A stretch of DNA of 64,000 nt from MPNP01 sp965116235. GTDB taxonomy: Bacteria > Pseudomonadota > Alphaproteobacteria > Rhodobacterales > Rhodobacteraceae. Position numbers and translations under genes: made by a program. Where the stretch lies: the NCBI GenBank assembly GCA_965116235.1, contig OZ220496.1, forward strand, positions 1,798,001-1,862,000, given 5' to 3'. The notes under the pieces were generated by a model. That model made no database searches and was not told the DNA's origin. It saw only the letters and a program-made list of their open reading frames with translations. Shown one piece after another: positions 36,022 through 45,691 of the stretch (within the stretch, counting starts at the first letter, position 1; the number at the start of each line of letters is the position of its first letter).

Positions 36022-36217
36022 TCCCCTCTCCTTGTCGGCAGAACAACAATGTTTTCATCCAGAAAGAGACCCCTTCCAGAAGGACCGTTAACAAGATCGA
36101 GTTTGAATACACACCACGAGATCAGTTTATGTTCAACCTGTTGAAATACTCGCTTGGATAGTTGCGCAAAACATCCAGCATAGCCCCTTGATGCATTTCG
36201 ATAGGTGGTGGGGACTG

Positions 36218-36979
36218 TCAGGGGGCTACTCGAAACGCATTGCTGTCCTGATGTGTCTGATAATCGGGCATTTCGTTGTACTCAACTCCTTCTAGCTTGC
36301 GACCTCCAGCCTTTGGCTTGTGCCCGCCCCATTGCTTGAAAAAGAATGGTACATTAGCCTGGCTACAGAGATCACGAATTTCCAAGACCCACTCGAGTTT
36401 CATCGGTCGAGCCTGAGGACCGCTTTCTCCTCCAACAATAACCCAGGCTATCCCATTCAGATCAATGTTCCCAATGGGCCCTAAAAGGGGTTCAACTGAG
36501 AGAAACCGAACGGCTGCTGGTGCTGAACGCAAGTGCTGAATTCTTGCAGTTGCCGTGTTATCTTCAACCGATACACCACACCAGATATTGTTGGGGGCTA
36601 AATTACTGGCATACCTACGTTGTAAATAGTTTCTCATGAGTGAGCTTCGTTTGGTCAGAACTTGGTAGATGTGTCTGTCTACCCTTTCCATCGTGTCGAA
36701 TACCTGATCAATGAAACTGCGCTCAACATTTTTATGAAACAGGTCGCTCATGGAGTTGACAAAAATCATTCGCGGTTTCCTCCATTGCGAAGGTTGATCA
36801 AGTCGCGATGGCCACTGGCGGAGGCTAAAGCCTTGTTCGTAGGGGTGTCCCGGAATGCCCCGCCAGCGCTCTGCAAAACGTTCTGCATAACAATGGTCAC
36901 AGCCATGAGTAATTTTCGTACAACCCGTTATCGGATTCCATGTCGCATCGGTCCATTCGATTGAGGATTTATCGCCCAT
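36218..36979 (-). CDS. DUF5131 (phage Gp37/Gp68-like) three-cysteine protein
   Basis: 254 residues from the ATG at 36979. The N-terminus has W-T-D-A-T-W-N-P-I-T-G-C-T-K followed by G-C-D-H-C-Y-A, the three-cysteine pattern of this family, which resembles a radical-SAM cluster site. Other conserved pieces are V-N-S-M-S-D-L-F-H, W-C-G-V-S-V-E and V-I-V-G-G-E-S-G-P. Members are common in phages and mobile regions, and the substrate is unknown. An upstream frame to 37048 has no family support. The usual three-Cys-motif partner (TcmP) is not adjacent. Confidence 0.8.
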   Translation of the reverse strand: MGDKSSIEWTDATWNPITGCTKITHGCDHCYAERFAERWRGIPGHPYEQGFSLRQWPSRLDQPSQWRKPRMIFVNSMSDLFHKNVERSFIDQVFDTMERVDRHIYQVLTKRSSLMRNYLQRRYASNLAPNNIWCGVSVEDNTATARIQHLRSAPAAVRFLSVEPLLGPIGNIDLNGIAWVIVGGESGPQARPMKLEWVLEIRDLCSQANVPFFFKQWGGHKPKAGGRKLEGVEYNEMPDYQTHQDSNAFRVAP

Positions 36980-37254
36980 GACTAAACTGCGAGTTAAAGT
37001 GGGGAACGAAGTGGTTTTGAGTTCGTTTTTCGTACATCTCGCCCGCAATTATTACAAAAGGTTGGCACGTGTGCTGCAGTTGATGGCATCTTGAGCACGA
37101 CCAAAACTGTCACGAACGGATATGGAGGAAAGTCTTGCACTGACATCCGGTCTTAAGCATAAGCTGAAAGCCATTAAGCACATGCCAAAGGTGGGTCATT
37201 GATCGGGAATCTTGCGGAAATTCTTCGGCTTGAATGCATGCAAAAGCACGGTGG

Positions 37255-37722
37255 CTAAACGCTCAACCATCGGACAAGAGCCTTTACGGGTGATGAAATT
37301 TCTTCCAAAGAGGTATACCAGTAATCTTCCCAAGCACTTTCAGGAATTCCGGTAAAGATCATCAGGTTCAAGGGATATTGTTCGCTGTCCGTGCACCTTC
37401 GAAAATCATCTCGAAACAGGAAAGTGGGTTTCTTCCAGGCAATCGCCATCCCCAGTTCGACCATGACGCCTTCGTCGGGAGGGCAGCCATTGACAATGGC
37501 AAACGTGCCATCCGAATCCCGGACATCGTTCAAATCGGCTTGCCCGACTTGATAGGCCCATCCAGGCTTGCTGAAATCGACTTGGTTGTTACGCTCAAAG
37601 GGTTCCCAAACCTCTGCTCCAAGATCCTCAAGAATGGATTTGATGTGCGGCAGCAAGAGCGATTTTTGCTGCTGGGAGAAACCATAGGGATTGGCCAGGT
37701 ACAGCGTTTTCTTTCGGCTCAT
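37255..37722 (-). CDS. Nucleoside 2-deoxyribosyltransferase-like protein
   Basis: 155 residues. The Rossmann-like start T-L-Y-L-A-N-P-Y-G-F, a central D-L-N-D-V-R-D-S-D-G and the motif D-E-G-V-M-V-E-L-G-M-A (with the putative nucleophile Glu) match the nucleoside deoxyribosyltransferase family. It probably cleaves or transfers the deoxyribosyl group in purine/pyrimidine salvage, though some relatives hydrolyse dNMPs. It is isolated. Confidence 0.75.
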   Translation of the reverse strand: MSRKKTLYLANPYGFSQQQKSLLLPHIKSILEDLGAEVWEPFERNNQVDFSKPGWAYQVGQADLNDVRDSDGTFAIVNGCPPDEGVMVELGMAIAWKKPTFLFRDDFRRCTDSEQYPLNLMIFTGIPESAWEDYWYTSLEEISSPVKALVRWLSV

Positions 37723-37930
37723 TGACGTGTCTCACTCTTCGTTTGAAAATTTCCGTGTACACAGTTACCATTCCATGCCTTTGAATCATATGATTCAATT
37801 TGAGCTTTCAGAAAGTTAGATCACTGCCATGACCTGATGGAACAGGTATGATGTTGAGTTGAATGAATTGGCCGGGATTGGGCGTGAACTCCTAAGATAA
37901 ATGCGGCCATCCCTTCGGAGGTAATGGAGC

Positions 37931-38449
37931 TTGCTTGAGCATGAATTGATAATAAGAGAGGTGGAAGTGAGTGATATGGAGGGAATTGTCGCTCTATGGA
38001 ATCCTCTCATTCGGTCCTCTGTCGCAACCTTCAATAGCAAGGAGAAAACCGTCGCGGAGTTGGCCGTCATGATTGATAGCAAGAGACAGCTCAATCACCC
38101 TTTTTTTGTGGCCGTTGCGAACAGCATTGTGGGTTTCGTAACGTACCAGCAGTTTCGGCTGGGTGTGGGTTATCGGAAAACCATGGAGCATACCATCATG
38201 GTTGATGGCAGATTCAAGGGGCGCGGCATCGGTCGAAAATTGATGAAACGTATTGAGCAAGCTGCTGCGGCCAAGGGCGTTCACTCGCTTATTGCCGGGA
38301 TCAGTGGTGAAAACATTGCCGGAATCAATTTTCACAAACGTGTGGGTTATACTGAAATTTGCGTTATGCCAGAAGTGGGCTATAAGTTTAACCGATATTT
38401 TGACTTGGTTGTGATGCAGAAATTTCTGAACCGTGAGACACGTTCCTGA
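37931..38449 (+). CDS. GNAT N-acetyltransferase
   Basis: 172 residues. The acetyl-CoA loop R-F-K-G-R-G-I-G-R-K-L-M is at about 97-108, and the C-terminal part N-I-A-G-I-N-F-H-K-R-V-G-Y is typical of phosphinothricin/L-amino-acid acetyltransferases. The start codon is TTG with GGAGG about 10 bases upstream. The acceptor is probably an amino acid or analogue. Confidence 0.8.
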   Translation: MLEHELIIREVEVSDMEGIVALWNPLIRSSVATFNSKEKTVAELAVMIDSKRQLNHPFFVAVANSIVGFVTYQQFRLGVGYRKTMEHTIMVDGRFKGRGIGRKLMKRIEQAAAAKGVHSLIAGISGENIAGINFHKRVGYTEICVMPEVGYKFNRYFDLVVMQKFLNRETRS

Positions 38450-38514
38450 GAGCATGCGAAGAGACCGACCGTTAGAAGCACAGGCAGGCTTGCAAAGATT
38501 GAAACGAGCTTTCG

Positions 38515-39216
38515 ATGAAAGGGCATTGGAAAAGAGTAAAGGAGTTTCTGCTCAAGCCGGCAGATCTGGTTGACCTTACCAAGGGACTGGTGGGTTCCAA
38601 CCGCCGTGCCCGACGACGAAAGATTTCCTTCACGATCTCAATTATCTCTTTGGGTGCCAAGCTGGCCAAGATTGATGGCCGTGTCGTGCGAGAAGAGATT
38701 CAGGCGTTTCGCGAGATATTTCAGATTCCCCAACACGAAAAGAAGAACGCCGCCAAAGTGTTCAATTACGCCAGCCAGAATCCCGTTGGATACGAATACT
38801 ACGCCCTGGAGATACGCAAGCTGGTTGGCAGCGGGTCACCACAACTGAAAGACATAATGGAAGGCTTGATCTACATTGCGTGCTCGGACGGCGACATAAC
38901 TTTTCAGGAACGCCGCTTTCTGACCCGAGTCAATGCCATTTTCGGGCTTCCACGTCGTCAGTTTCGACAAAGCTTGAACTATTACGGGCAAGGCAACGCC
39001 ATTGATCCGTACAGGATTTTGGGCGTTTCTCGTGACATGCCGCTGAACGAGATCAAAAAGGTTTGGCGCAGTCTGGTGCTGCAGTTTCATCCAGACGCGT
39101 TGAAATCGCGGGGCATTCCTCAGGAAGCGGTCCGAGTATCCGAGTTGCAATTGGCACGCTTTAATCAGGCATGGAAGGTCATCCAGGAAGACAAGAGACT
39201 GGAGAATTGTACATAG
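38515..39216 (+). CDS. TerB-domain J-protein (DjlA-like)
   Basis: 233 residues. The middle (about 40-150) is a TerB-type helical domain (L-A-K-I-D-G-R-V-V-R-E-E and C-S-D-G-D-I-T-F-Q-E-R). The C-terminus (about 163-228) is a J domain with D-P-Y-R-I-L-G-V and the key H-P-D in F-H-P-D-A-L-K. This is the DjlA domain order, but no N-terminal membrane helix is obvious. It would stimulate DnaK ATPase activity. Confidence 0.82.
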   Translation: MKGHWKRVKEFLLKPADLVDLTKGLVGSNRRARRRKISFTISIISLGAKLAKIDGRVVREEIQAFREIFQIPQHEKKNAAKVFNYASQNPVGYEYYALEIRKLVGSGSPQLKDIMEGLIYIACSDGDITFQERRFLTRVNAIFGLPRRQFRQSLNYYGQGNAIDPYRILGVSRDMPLNEIKKVWRSLVLQFHPDALKSRGIPQEAVRVSELQLARFNQAWKVIQEDKRLENCT

Positions 39217-39334
39217 CAGGCATAGTTGAAGACAGGTGTGTCGAATCAGGGCATGCAGGGCCCCGTGGAGTTGGCTTTTTCATGATTGCCGGTGAAATCA
39301 TGCGTGGGGCTGGCGAAGCAAAAGTGAATGCGGA

Positions 39335-40282
39335 ATGCTGAGATTCGTTCTTTCGCGACTGTTGTCGCTTGTTCTAAGCCTGATCGTCGCCAGCGGTGCC
39401 ATCTTTTTCGTTATTGAAATCATTCCCGGAGATCCGGCATCATTTATGCTGGGGCTGAACGCCTCACCCGAAACTGTCCAGGCTCTGAAGGTCGAACTGG
39501 GCCTGACAGGCCATCCCGTTTCCCGCTACCTTGAATGGGTAACAGGATTGGTACAGGGAAATTTCGGCATTTCGTACACTTATCGTACGCCCGTGTCGGA
39601 ACTGGTCATCGATCGTATCAAGGTATCTCTGCCATTGGCAATCTATGCCTTGCTGCTTTCGACGGCGATCGCCTTTCCAGTTGGCATCATGGCGGCGGCC
39701 AAGCGGGGTAAATATGCCGACTATGCCGTCATGGGCCTGACTCAAATGGGGATTGCAGTACCCAACTTCTGGTTTGCCATGCTGCTGGTTCTGTTTTTTG
39801 CCATTAGCTTGGGCTGGTTTCCGGCCGGCGGCTTTTCCGGCTGGGAGGAGGGGTTCTGGCTGGGCATGAAATCATTGACGTTGCCGGCGATTGCATTGGC
39901 ACTGACCCAAGCGTCCATACTGGCTCGCGTCATGCGCTCGGCCTTGATTGAGGTGCTCAATGAAGACTACATTCGGACCGCACGGGCCAAGGGATTGAGC
40001 CAGAGAAGAGTGATCACGCGTCATGCTTTGCGGAATGCCTTGATCCCGGTGCTGACAATTCTGGGGTTGCAGTTCTCGTTCTTGCTGGCTGGCGCCATAA
40101 TCATTGAAAACGTTTTTTTCTTGCCCGGTTTGGGTCGCCTGATATTTCAGGGAATTACCCAGCGTGACCTGATCGTGGTTGAAAGCGTGGTGATGTTGCT
40201 GGTATTCACCGTGATTGTCGTCAATTTTCTTGTGGACGTGGCGTATGCCATCGTTGACCCCAGATTGAGACGAAGGGGATGA
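39335..40282 (+). CDS. Peptide/nickel-type ABC permease (DppB-like)
   Basis: 315 residues with six membrane helices. It starts M-L-R-F-V-L-S-R-L-L and has D-P-A-S-F-M-L-G-L plus the cytoplasmic EAA loop D-Y-I-R-T-A-R-A-K-G-L-S. It forms one half of the channel with the next gene, whose start overlaps its stop by four bases (ATGA). Confidence 0.9.
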   Translation: MLRFVLSRLLSLVLSLIVASGAIFFVIEIIPGDPASFMLGLNASPETVQALKVELGLTGHPVSRYLEWVTGLVQGNFGISYTYRTPVSELVIDRIKVSLPLAIYALLLSTAIAFPVGIMAAAKRGKYADYAVMGLTQMGIAVPNFWFAMLLVLFFAISLGWFPAGGFSGWEEGFWLGMKSLTLPAIALALTQASILARVMRSALIEVLNEDYIRTARAKGLSQRRVITRHALRNALIPVLTILGLQFSFLLAGAIIIENVFFLPGLGRLIFQGITQRDLIVVESVVMLLVFTVIVVNFLVDVAYAIVDPRLRRRG

Positions 40283-41097
40283 AACTGCCCTTGCAACTGA
40301 TCATGGGAGCAGTCGTTTCCCTGTTCTTTCTGGCCATGGCCCTGATGTCCTTCCTGTGGACACCATTTTCAATCGAAACCTTGCAGATCGCTCATAAGCT
40401 CAGGTCGCCCGATTGGACCTACTGGCTGGGAACAGATCACTATGGACGAGACGTTCTTTCCATGCTGATGATCGGGGCCCGAACCTCAATCAGCGTGGCC
40501 ATTGTTGCGGTTGGCATTGGTCTGTTGATAGGAGTGCCTTTGGGTTTGGCGGCGGCAGCCACGAAAGGGAGTGCCCTTGACGAACTGATCATGCGGGGCA
40601 ATGATCTCGTCTTTGCTTTCCCGTCTCTTGTGATTGCCATCCTGATTACGGCCGTCTTTGGTCCATCGGCCTTCAATGCAATACTGGCCATCGGCATATT
40701 CAACATTCCGGTATTTGCCCGAGTGTCGCGGGGAGCCTCCCTCAGTCTGTGGACCCTTGATTTCATACTGGCGGCTCAGGTGGCCGGCAAGGACAAGACA
40801 AGGATTTCAGTCGAGCACATTTTGCCGAACATCGTCAATTTGCTTCTGGTGCAGGGAACCATCCAGTTTTCGTTGGGAATTCTGGCTGAAGCCGGGTTGG
40901 CCTATGTCGGGTTGGGTGCACAACCTCCCACGCCCAGTTGGGGACGTATGCTGGCCGAAGCCCAAACCCTTATTTACACGGACGCTCGGCTGGCCGTTGT
41001 TCCTGGCCTGGCCATAGTGTTGATGGTGCTGGGCCTGAACCTGCTGGGGGACGGCCTCAGGGATTACCTTGATCCAAGATTGAAGACGGAGCAATAG
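40279..41097 (+). CDS. Peptide/nickel-type ABC permease (DppC-like)
   Basis: 272 residues. The motif H-Y-G-R-D-V-L-S-M-L near residue 55 is characteristic of DppC/OppC. The EAA loop is A-A-Q-V-A-G-K-D-K-T-R-I-S-V-E-H-I-L-P-N. It pairs with the preceding permease, and its stop overlaps the next gene's GTG start by one base. Confidence 0.9.
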   Translation: MKLPLQLIMGAVVSLFFLAMALMSFLWTPFSIETLQIAHKLRSPDWTYWLGTDHYGRDVLSMLMIGARTSISVAIVAVGIGLLIGVPLGLAAAATKGSALDELIMRGNDLVFAFPSLVIAILITAVFGPSAFNAILAIGIFNIPVFARVSRGASLSLWTLDFILAAQVAGKDKTRISVEHILPNIVNLLLVQGTIQFSLGILAEAGLAYVGLGAQPPTPSWGRMLAEAQTLIYTDARLAVVPGLAIVLMVLGLNLLGDGLRDYLDPRLKTEQ

Positions 41098-42698
41098 TGT
41101 CACTGCTTTCAGTTCAAAATCTGCATCTGAGTATCCGGGGCAAGGCTATCTTGAAGAATGTCGGATTTTCTTTGAGTCAGGGCGAGATCTTTGGCGTCGT
41201 TGGAGAATCCGGTTCCGGCAAGTCCCTGACGGCCTTGGCCTTGATGAACCTGTTGCCTGCGGGAGCTCGACGGAGCGGCACGGCCGATTTTGCCGAACAC
41301 GACCTTCTGGCCCTTCCGGAAAGGGCCATGTGTTCAATCCGCGGGAATGACATCGGCATGATTTTCCAGGAACCCATGACGGCCCTCAACCCCGTTATGA
41401 CCATAGGCGATCAGATCGCGGAAACGTTGATCATTCATGGCGGATATTCCTCAGCCGATGCGAGACGGGCCGCCCGCGAAAAGATGACACGAGTGGAGAT
41501 GCCACCGTCGCGCTTTTCACTTGACCTGTATCCCCATGAACTGTCCGGTGGACAAAGACAGCGGGTATGCATTGCCATGGCGATTGCCTTGAGACCCAAG
41601 CTGCTGATTGCAGACGAACCAACGACTGCCCTGGATGTATCCACCCAAGAGCAAATTCTGAAGCTGCTGAACAGTCTGGTCACCGAAGAGCACATGTCGC
41701 TGATGCTTATCACGCATGACCTAGCCGTGGTCGCCAACATGGCCAATAATCTGGCCTTGATGCAAGACGGAATGATTGTTGAAGCCGGACCAACCGAAAG
41801 AATATTTCAGGAACGGAACCATCCCTATACGCGAATGCTCCTGGCTGCTTCCAGTCATGCACCTGAGCGTCAGGCGCGAATCCGGGAACAGCCTGTCCTG
41901 AACGTTTCCGAGGCGGTCCGAGCCTATCCGATTGCCAAGACCCGCCCATTCGACAAAAGGCGATACAACATTGCAGTCAATGGGGTGAACCTGACAGTCA
42001 ATCGTGGCGAGAGCGTGGGTCTGGTCGGTGAATCGGGCTGTGGCAAGTCGACCCTGACGCGGGCCATTCTTGGCCTGGATCCCTTGATCAGCGGCACAAT
42101 TGCCATTGACGGCCTGCCCGTCAGCTCCAAAGGCAAAATGCCGCATGCCCTGCGACGCAAGATGCAGGTCGTCTTTCAGGATCCATTCGGCTCATTCAAT
42201 CCCCGGCACAAGGTGGGGCGACTGGTTGCCGAACCGTTTCATCTGCTTGAAGCGTCTCTGCCCCGCCCGGAGCAGTCGCAGCGGGTCATGTCGGCCCTGC
42301 TTGATGTGGGCTTGTCAGTCAGCGACGCAAGCAAGTACATTCATGAATTTTCCGGCGGTCAGCGGCAACGAATTGCCATTGCCCGAGCGCTGGTCTTGCG
42401 ACCCGACCTCATAATTCTGGATGAGGCCGTTTCGGCCCTGGATGTCTCGATCCGGGCACAGATTCTTGATCTTCTGGCCGTGCTTCAGGCCAAAAACAAT
42501 CTGTCCTACCTGTTCATCAGTCACGACCTGAACGTGGTTCGTTCCATCACGGATCGGGTTTTCGTGATGCAAAAGGGGAAGATTGTCGAAGAGGGGACTA
42601 CGGAGGAGGTCTTCAACTCACCTGTGCACGAGTATACGCTTCAACTTCTGGCGGCCACACCCCGTATACCCGAACACTGGCTTAACGGTACATCCTGA
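41097..42698 (+). CDS. Fused two-domain ABC ATPase (DppD-DppF type)
   Basis: 533 residues from GTG. The first nucleotide-binding domain has Walker A G-E-S-G-S-G-K-S, signature L-S-G-G-Q-R-Q-R-V and Walker B L-L-I-A-D-E-P-T. The second has G-E-S-G-C-G-K-S-T, F-S-G-G-Q-R-Q-R-I and L-I-I-L-D-E-A-V. Each is followed by the C-terminal oligopeptide-transporter extension. One chain thus supplies both ATPases of the importer. Confidence 0.9.
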   Translation: MSLLSVQNLHLSIRGKAILKNVGFSLSQGEIFGVVGESGSGKSLTALALMNLLPAGARRSGTADFAEHDLLALPERAMCSIRGNDIGMIFQEPMTALNPVMTIGDQIAETLIIHGGYSSADARRAAREKMTRVEMPPSRFSLDLYPHELSGGQRQRVCIAMAIALRPKLLIADEPTTALDVSTQEQILKLLNSLVTEEHMSLMLITHDLAVVANMANNLALMQDGMIVEAGPTERIFQERNHPYTRMLLAASSHAPERQARIREQPVLNVSEAVRAYPIAKTRPFDKRRYNIAVNGVNLTVNRGESVGLVGESGCGKSTLTRAILGLDPLISGTIAIDGLPVSSKGKMPHALRRKMQVVFQDPFGSFNPRHKVGRLVAEPFHLLEASLPRPEQSQRVMSALLDVGLSVSDASKYIHEFSGGQRQRIAIARALVLRPDLIILDEAVSALDVSIRAQILDLLAVLQAKNNLSYLFISHDLNVVRSITDRVFVMQKGKIVEEGTTEEVFNSPVHEYTLQLLAATPRIPEHWLNGTS

Positions 42699-42703
42699 GC
42701 AAG

Positions 42704-42734
42704 GCATGGTCCAGAACGCTTGCCCGGACCATGC
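42704..42734. terminator. Hairpin between convergent ABC genes
   Basis: GCATGGTCC and GGACCATGC form a perfect 9-bp stem around a 13-base loop, just after the ATPase stop and just before the convergent binding-protein stop. No clear U-tract follows on either strand, so it may be a two-way attenuating hairpin rather than a textbook terminator. Confidence 0.55.
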
Positions 42735-42742
42735 GATTGGGT

Positions 42743-44230
42743 TTAGTCTGTCCAATGCACCTGGGTCAGGTCATTGGCCTGAGTGGGTGAATTTTCCCAC
42801 AAGCCGACGATCTTGCTGCTGGCAACGCCGAGTTTGGGCAGCTGAAACAAGTATCCGTTGACGTAATCGCGGGCAATGACACTTTGGGCCTCGTGAGCCA
42901 GCTCTGTGCGTCGAGAGGCATCGGAGGTCAGCCGGAGCTCTTCGATGACAGCCTGTAACGCCGCATTGTCATACTGGAAGTAATATTCGGGTCGCGCGTA
43001 AATGTTGATGTCGTTCGGTTCGGTGTGGCTCACGATCGTCAGATCGAAATCCTTGCCGCGAAAGACCTGTTCCAGCCACACGCCCCATTCGACGTTGATG
43101 ATTTCCGTTTCAATCCCGACGGCTCGAAGCTGGGAGGCGATGATTTCGCCACCTCTTCGAGCATACGAGGGTGGAGGCAGGTGCAGTCGCAAGGACAGGC
43201 CATCATCATATCCGGCATCGCGCAATATCTGTCTGGCTAATTCCGGCTCATGCATCGATTCCCCTGTTAAATCCAGATAATCCGGGTGATGAGGGGCAAA
43301 ATGCGTGCCGATGGCCGTGCCATAGCCGAACATGGCGCCGTCAATGAGTTCCTGTCGATTGATCGCATGGGCGATGGCCTTGCGCACTCGGATGTCCGAC
43401 AGATGGTCAGCCTTGTTGTTGGTTGAGAGAATGGTTTCTCCTTCGGTTGACCCAACAATGACCCTGAATCGGGGGTCGGCTTCAAACTGTCCCAGAGTTT
43501 CCGGGCTAGGAAAAGCGGGGAAGGCATCGATATCGCCGGTCATCAGGGCGCCAAATGCCGCCGTCGGGTCCGAAATGAACTTGAAGGTCGCGGCCTCCAA
43601 GGCGACCTCTTCACCCCAATAATCCGGATTCTTGACGATTTCGACTCGGTCACCTTCTGCCCAGTTCTTGAACATGAAGGGTCCGGTGCCGATCGGTTTG
43701 GTCTCGGCCGTATCCGCGGACGCCGGATCCATAATGATCGCATCACCCCAAGCCATGTTGACCGGAAACAGGCCGTTTGGGTTGTTCAGGGAAACCTGAA
43801 CGGTCATGGGATCAATGACGGACACGTCGCGAATGTCAGCAAACAGGGCCTTTTGGGCGTTGGTTGAATCTTCGGCCCGGGCACGATCAAGGGAAAACTT
43901 GACGTCACTGGCATCGAAATCGTTGCCGTCGTGGAACTGGACACCGCCCTGCAGGTGGAATGTATAGATCAATCCATCCTCCGAGACATCCCAGCTCTTG
44001 GCCAGGGCAGGACGGATTGAGCCATCCGGATTGAAGCGCGTCAATCCTTCGAAGATATTGGCGTAGACCACCTCATCAATTGCAGCGGCGGCTCCGGCCG
44101 TCGGGTTTAAATGGGGCGGCTCCAATTGCATTCCGATGGTGATGGAGTCGTTGGCTGACTGGGCAGGGCTGAAGGTGATCCCCAAGATCATGCTCAGAGC
44201 TACGATGTACATCCGATTGCCAGGTTTCAT
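42743..44230 (-). CDS. Periplasmic peptide-binding protein (SBP family 5)
   Basis: 496 residues from the ATG at 44230. The N-terminal signal peptide is Y-I-V-A-L-S-M-I-L-G-I-T with a cleavage site near A-Q-S-A-N. Family motifs include Y-A-N-I-F-E-G-L-T-R-F and D-V-S-E-D-G-L-I-Y-T-F-H-L. The frame continues upstream to 44293, but only by overlapping the next gene. It captures a peptide or similar solute for the convergent permease/ATPase genes. Confidence 0.88.
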   Translation of the reverse strand: MKPGNRMYIVALSMILGITFSPAQSANDSITIGMQLEPPHLNPTAGAAAAIDEVVYANIFEGLTRFNPDGSIRPALAKSWDVSEDGLIYTFHLQGGVQFHDGNDFDASDVKFSLDRARAEDSTNAQKALFADIRDVSVIDPMTVQVSLNNPNGLFPVNMAWGDAIIMDPASADTAETKPIGTGPFMFKNWAEGDRVEIVKNPDYWGEEVALEAATFKFISDPTAAFGALMTGDIDAFPAFPSPETLGQFEADPRFRVIVGSTEGETILSTNNKADHLSDIRVRKAIAHAINRQELIDGAMFGYGTAIGTHFAPHHPDYLDLTGESMHEPELARQILRDAGYDDGLSLRLHLPPPSYARRGGEIIASQLRAVGIETEIINVEWGVWLEQVFRGKDFDLTIVSHTEPNDINIYARPEYYFQYDNAALQAVIEELRLTSDASRRTELAHEAQSVIARDYVNGYLFQLPKLGVASSKIVGLWENSPTQANDLTQVHWTD

Positions 44231-44259
44231 TCTGTCCTCCTGAATCTTGATTGAATAAA

Positions 44260-45543
44260 CTATTCTCTGGTGAGCAAGTCTACCATAGTGCACGCCATGA
44301 TCTTGGCGCTATCGACCATATCCTGTATGCCAATCCATTCATCAGGCTGATGGGCAAGATCCAGGATCCCCGGGCCATAGGCGATACAATTGCTCATCTT
44401 GCCGATGCGGTCAATATGCTTCTGGTCATAAGTGCCAGGCGAAATCACATATTCGGGCTCCCTATTCAAGACTTCGACAATAGAGCGGTGAACAGACTTG
44501 ACGATAGGCTTGTCCTTTCCGGTGATAACGGAGGGAACACTGAACAGGTCCTTCAAAGCATACTGGAAGTTTGGACGATCAGCCTTCAGGGCGTCCAACA
44601 TGTCGACAACCTCCGTTTTGACGGCATCAAAATCTTCCTCCGGCAGGAATCTCCGGTCGATCCGAATCCGACATCGATCCGGTACGCATGGAGCTGAAAA
44701 GCCGTCATAGTCTTCATCCTGTTCCGGCTCGCCGCCATGCATCGAGTTCAGGTTCATCGAAGATTTTTTGGCTTGTTCGGGCACTATGGGATAGTCGGTG
44801 TGCCGCGAATCAAGCCGGGGATAAAGACAATCCTCCATCTCCCTTATGACGGCCCCCATGTGCCGTATGGCGCAGTCCCCCAGAAAAGGCATGGAACCAT
44901 GAGCTATTTTGCCGTAGGTCTCGATTTCCGCCCACCAGACGCCGCGATGTCCCAGACATATCCGGTCCTTGTTCAGCGGTTCAGGGATGATGACGTGCTG
45001 AACCTTGTCCGGCGAAAAATATCCCTGTTCGGCCAGCCAAGCAACGCCAGCGTACCCTCCGGATTCCTCGTCGGCAGTGGCGGATATTTCGATGGCGCCG
45101 GCAAAGTCCGGAAAGGCTGATATGAAGGCTTCAGCGGCCACAATCGAAGTGGCCAGACCTCCTTTCATGTCGCAGGTCCCTCGACCGTAAATCCGGTTGT
45201 CTTCAACTTCTCCTCCGAAAGGATCCTTGGTCCACCCCTGACCAACCGCAACAACATCAATGTGAGAGTTGAAATGCAGGCAGTCGCCGGAGGAGTTGCC
45301 TTCAATACGGCCAATGGCGTTCCATCTGGGATGAGTGTCGCTGTCACCAACAATGCCTTGGGCTCGGAGCAGTTGTGTCGCAAAGCCGGAAGACTGAAGT
45401 CTTCTGTTGATGTATTCACAGCACTCTCGATAACAATTGCCCGGAGGATTTAGTGTAGGGAACGCCACCAGTTCCTGTGTCAAGCGAACCAGATCGTCAA
45501 CGCGATTGTCAATTTCCTGATACAGGAGATCCTTTTTACTCAT
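44260..45543 (-). CDS. M20-family deacetylase (ArgE/DapE-like)
   Basis: About 427 residues. Metal-binding features are H-F-N-S-H-I-D-V-V and G-R-G-T-C-D-M-K-G-G, then the catalytic T-A-D-E-E-S-G-G. This is the acetylornithine deacetylase / succinyl-diaminopimelate desuccinylase family, but paralogues act on many N-acyl amino acids. Being next to a peptide importer suggests it processes the imported compound. ATG 45543 has AAGG 8 bases upstream; a TTG at 45570 is also possible. Confidence 0.82.
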   Translation of the reverse strand: MSKKDLLYQEIDNRVDDLVRLTQELVAFPTLNPPGNCYRECCEYINRRLQSSGFATQLLRAQGIVGDSDTHPRWNAIGRIEGNSSGDCLHFNSHIDVVAVGQGWTKDPFGGEVEDNRIYGRGTCDMKGGLATSIVAAEAFISAFPDFAGAIEISATADEESGGYAGVAWLAEQGYFSPDKVQHVIIPEPLNKDRICLGHRGVWWAEIETYGKIAHGSMPFLGDCAIRHMGAVIREMEDCLYPRLDSRHTDYPIVPEQAKKSSMNLNSMHGGEPEQDEDYDGFSAPCVPDRCRIRIDRRFLPEEDFDAVKTEVVDMLDALKADRPNFQYALKDLFSVPSVITGKDKPIVKSVHRSIVEVLNREPEYVISPGTYDQKHIDRIGKMSNCIAYGPGILDLAHQPDEWIGIQDMVDSAKIMACTMVDLLTRE

Positions 45544-45691
45544 GGCCAAGGCCTTATCATAATCTTCCAAGATTGGATAGGTTACAAGTAACTTGTATCA
45601 TCAGCGGGTCAGGTTGCGGCATGAGATTGTGCCTGACCGGCCAGTTGACCATTCCGGCGGCCGGCTTTACTTGTTGAATGGAAGATCAGCC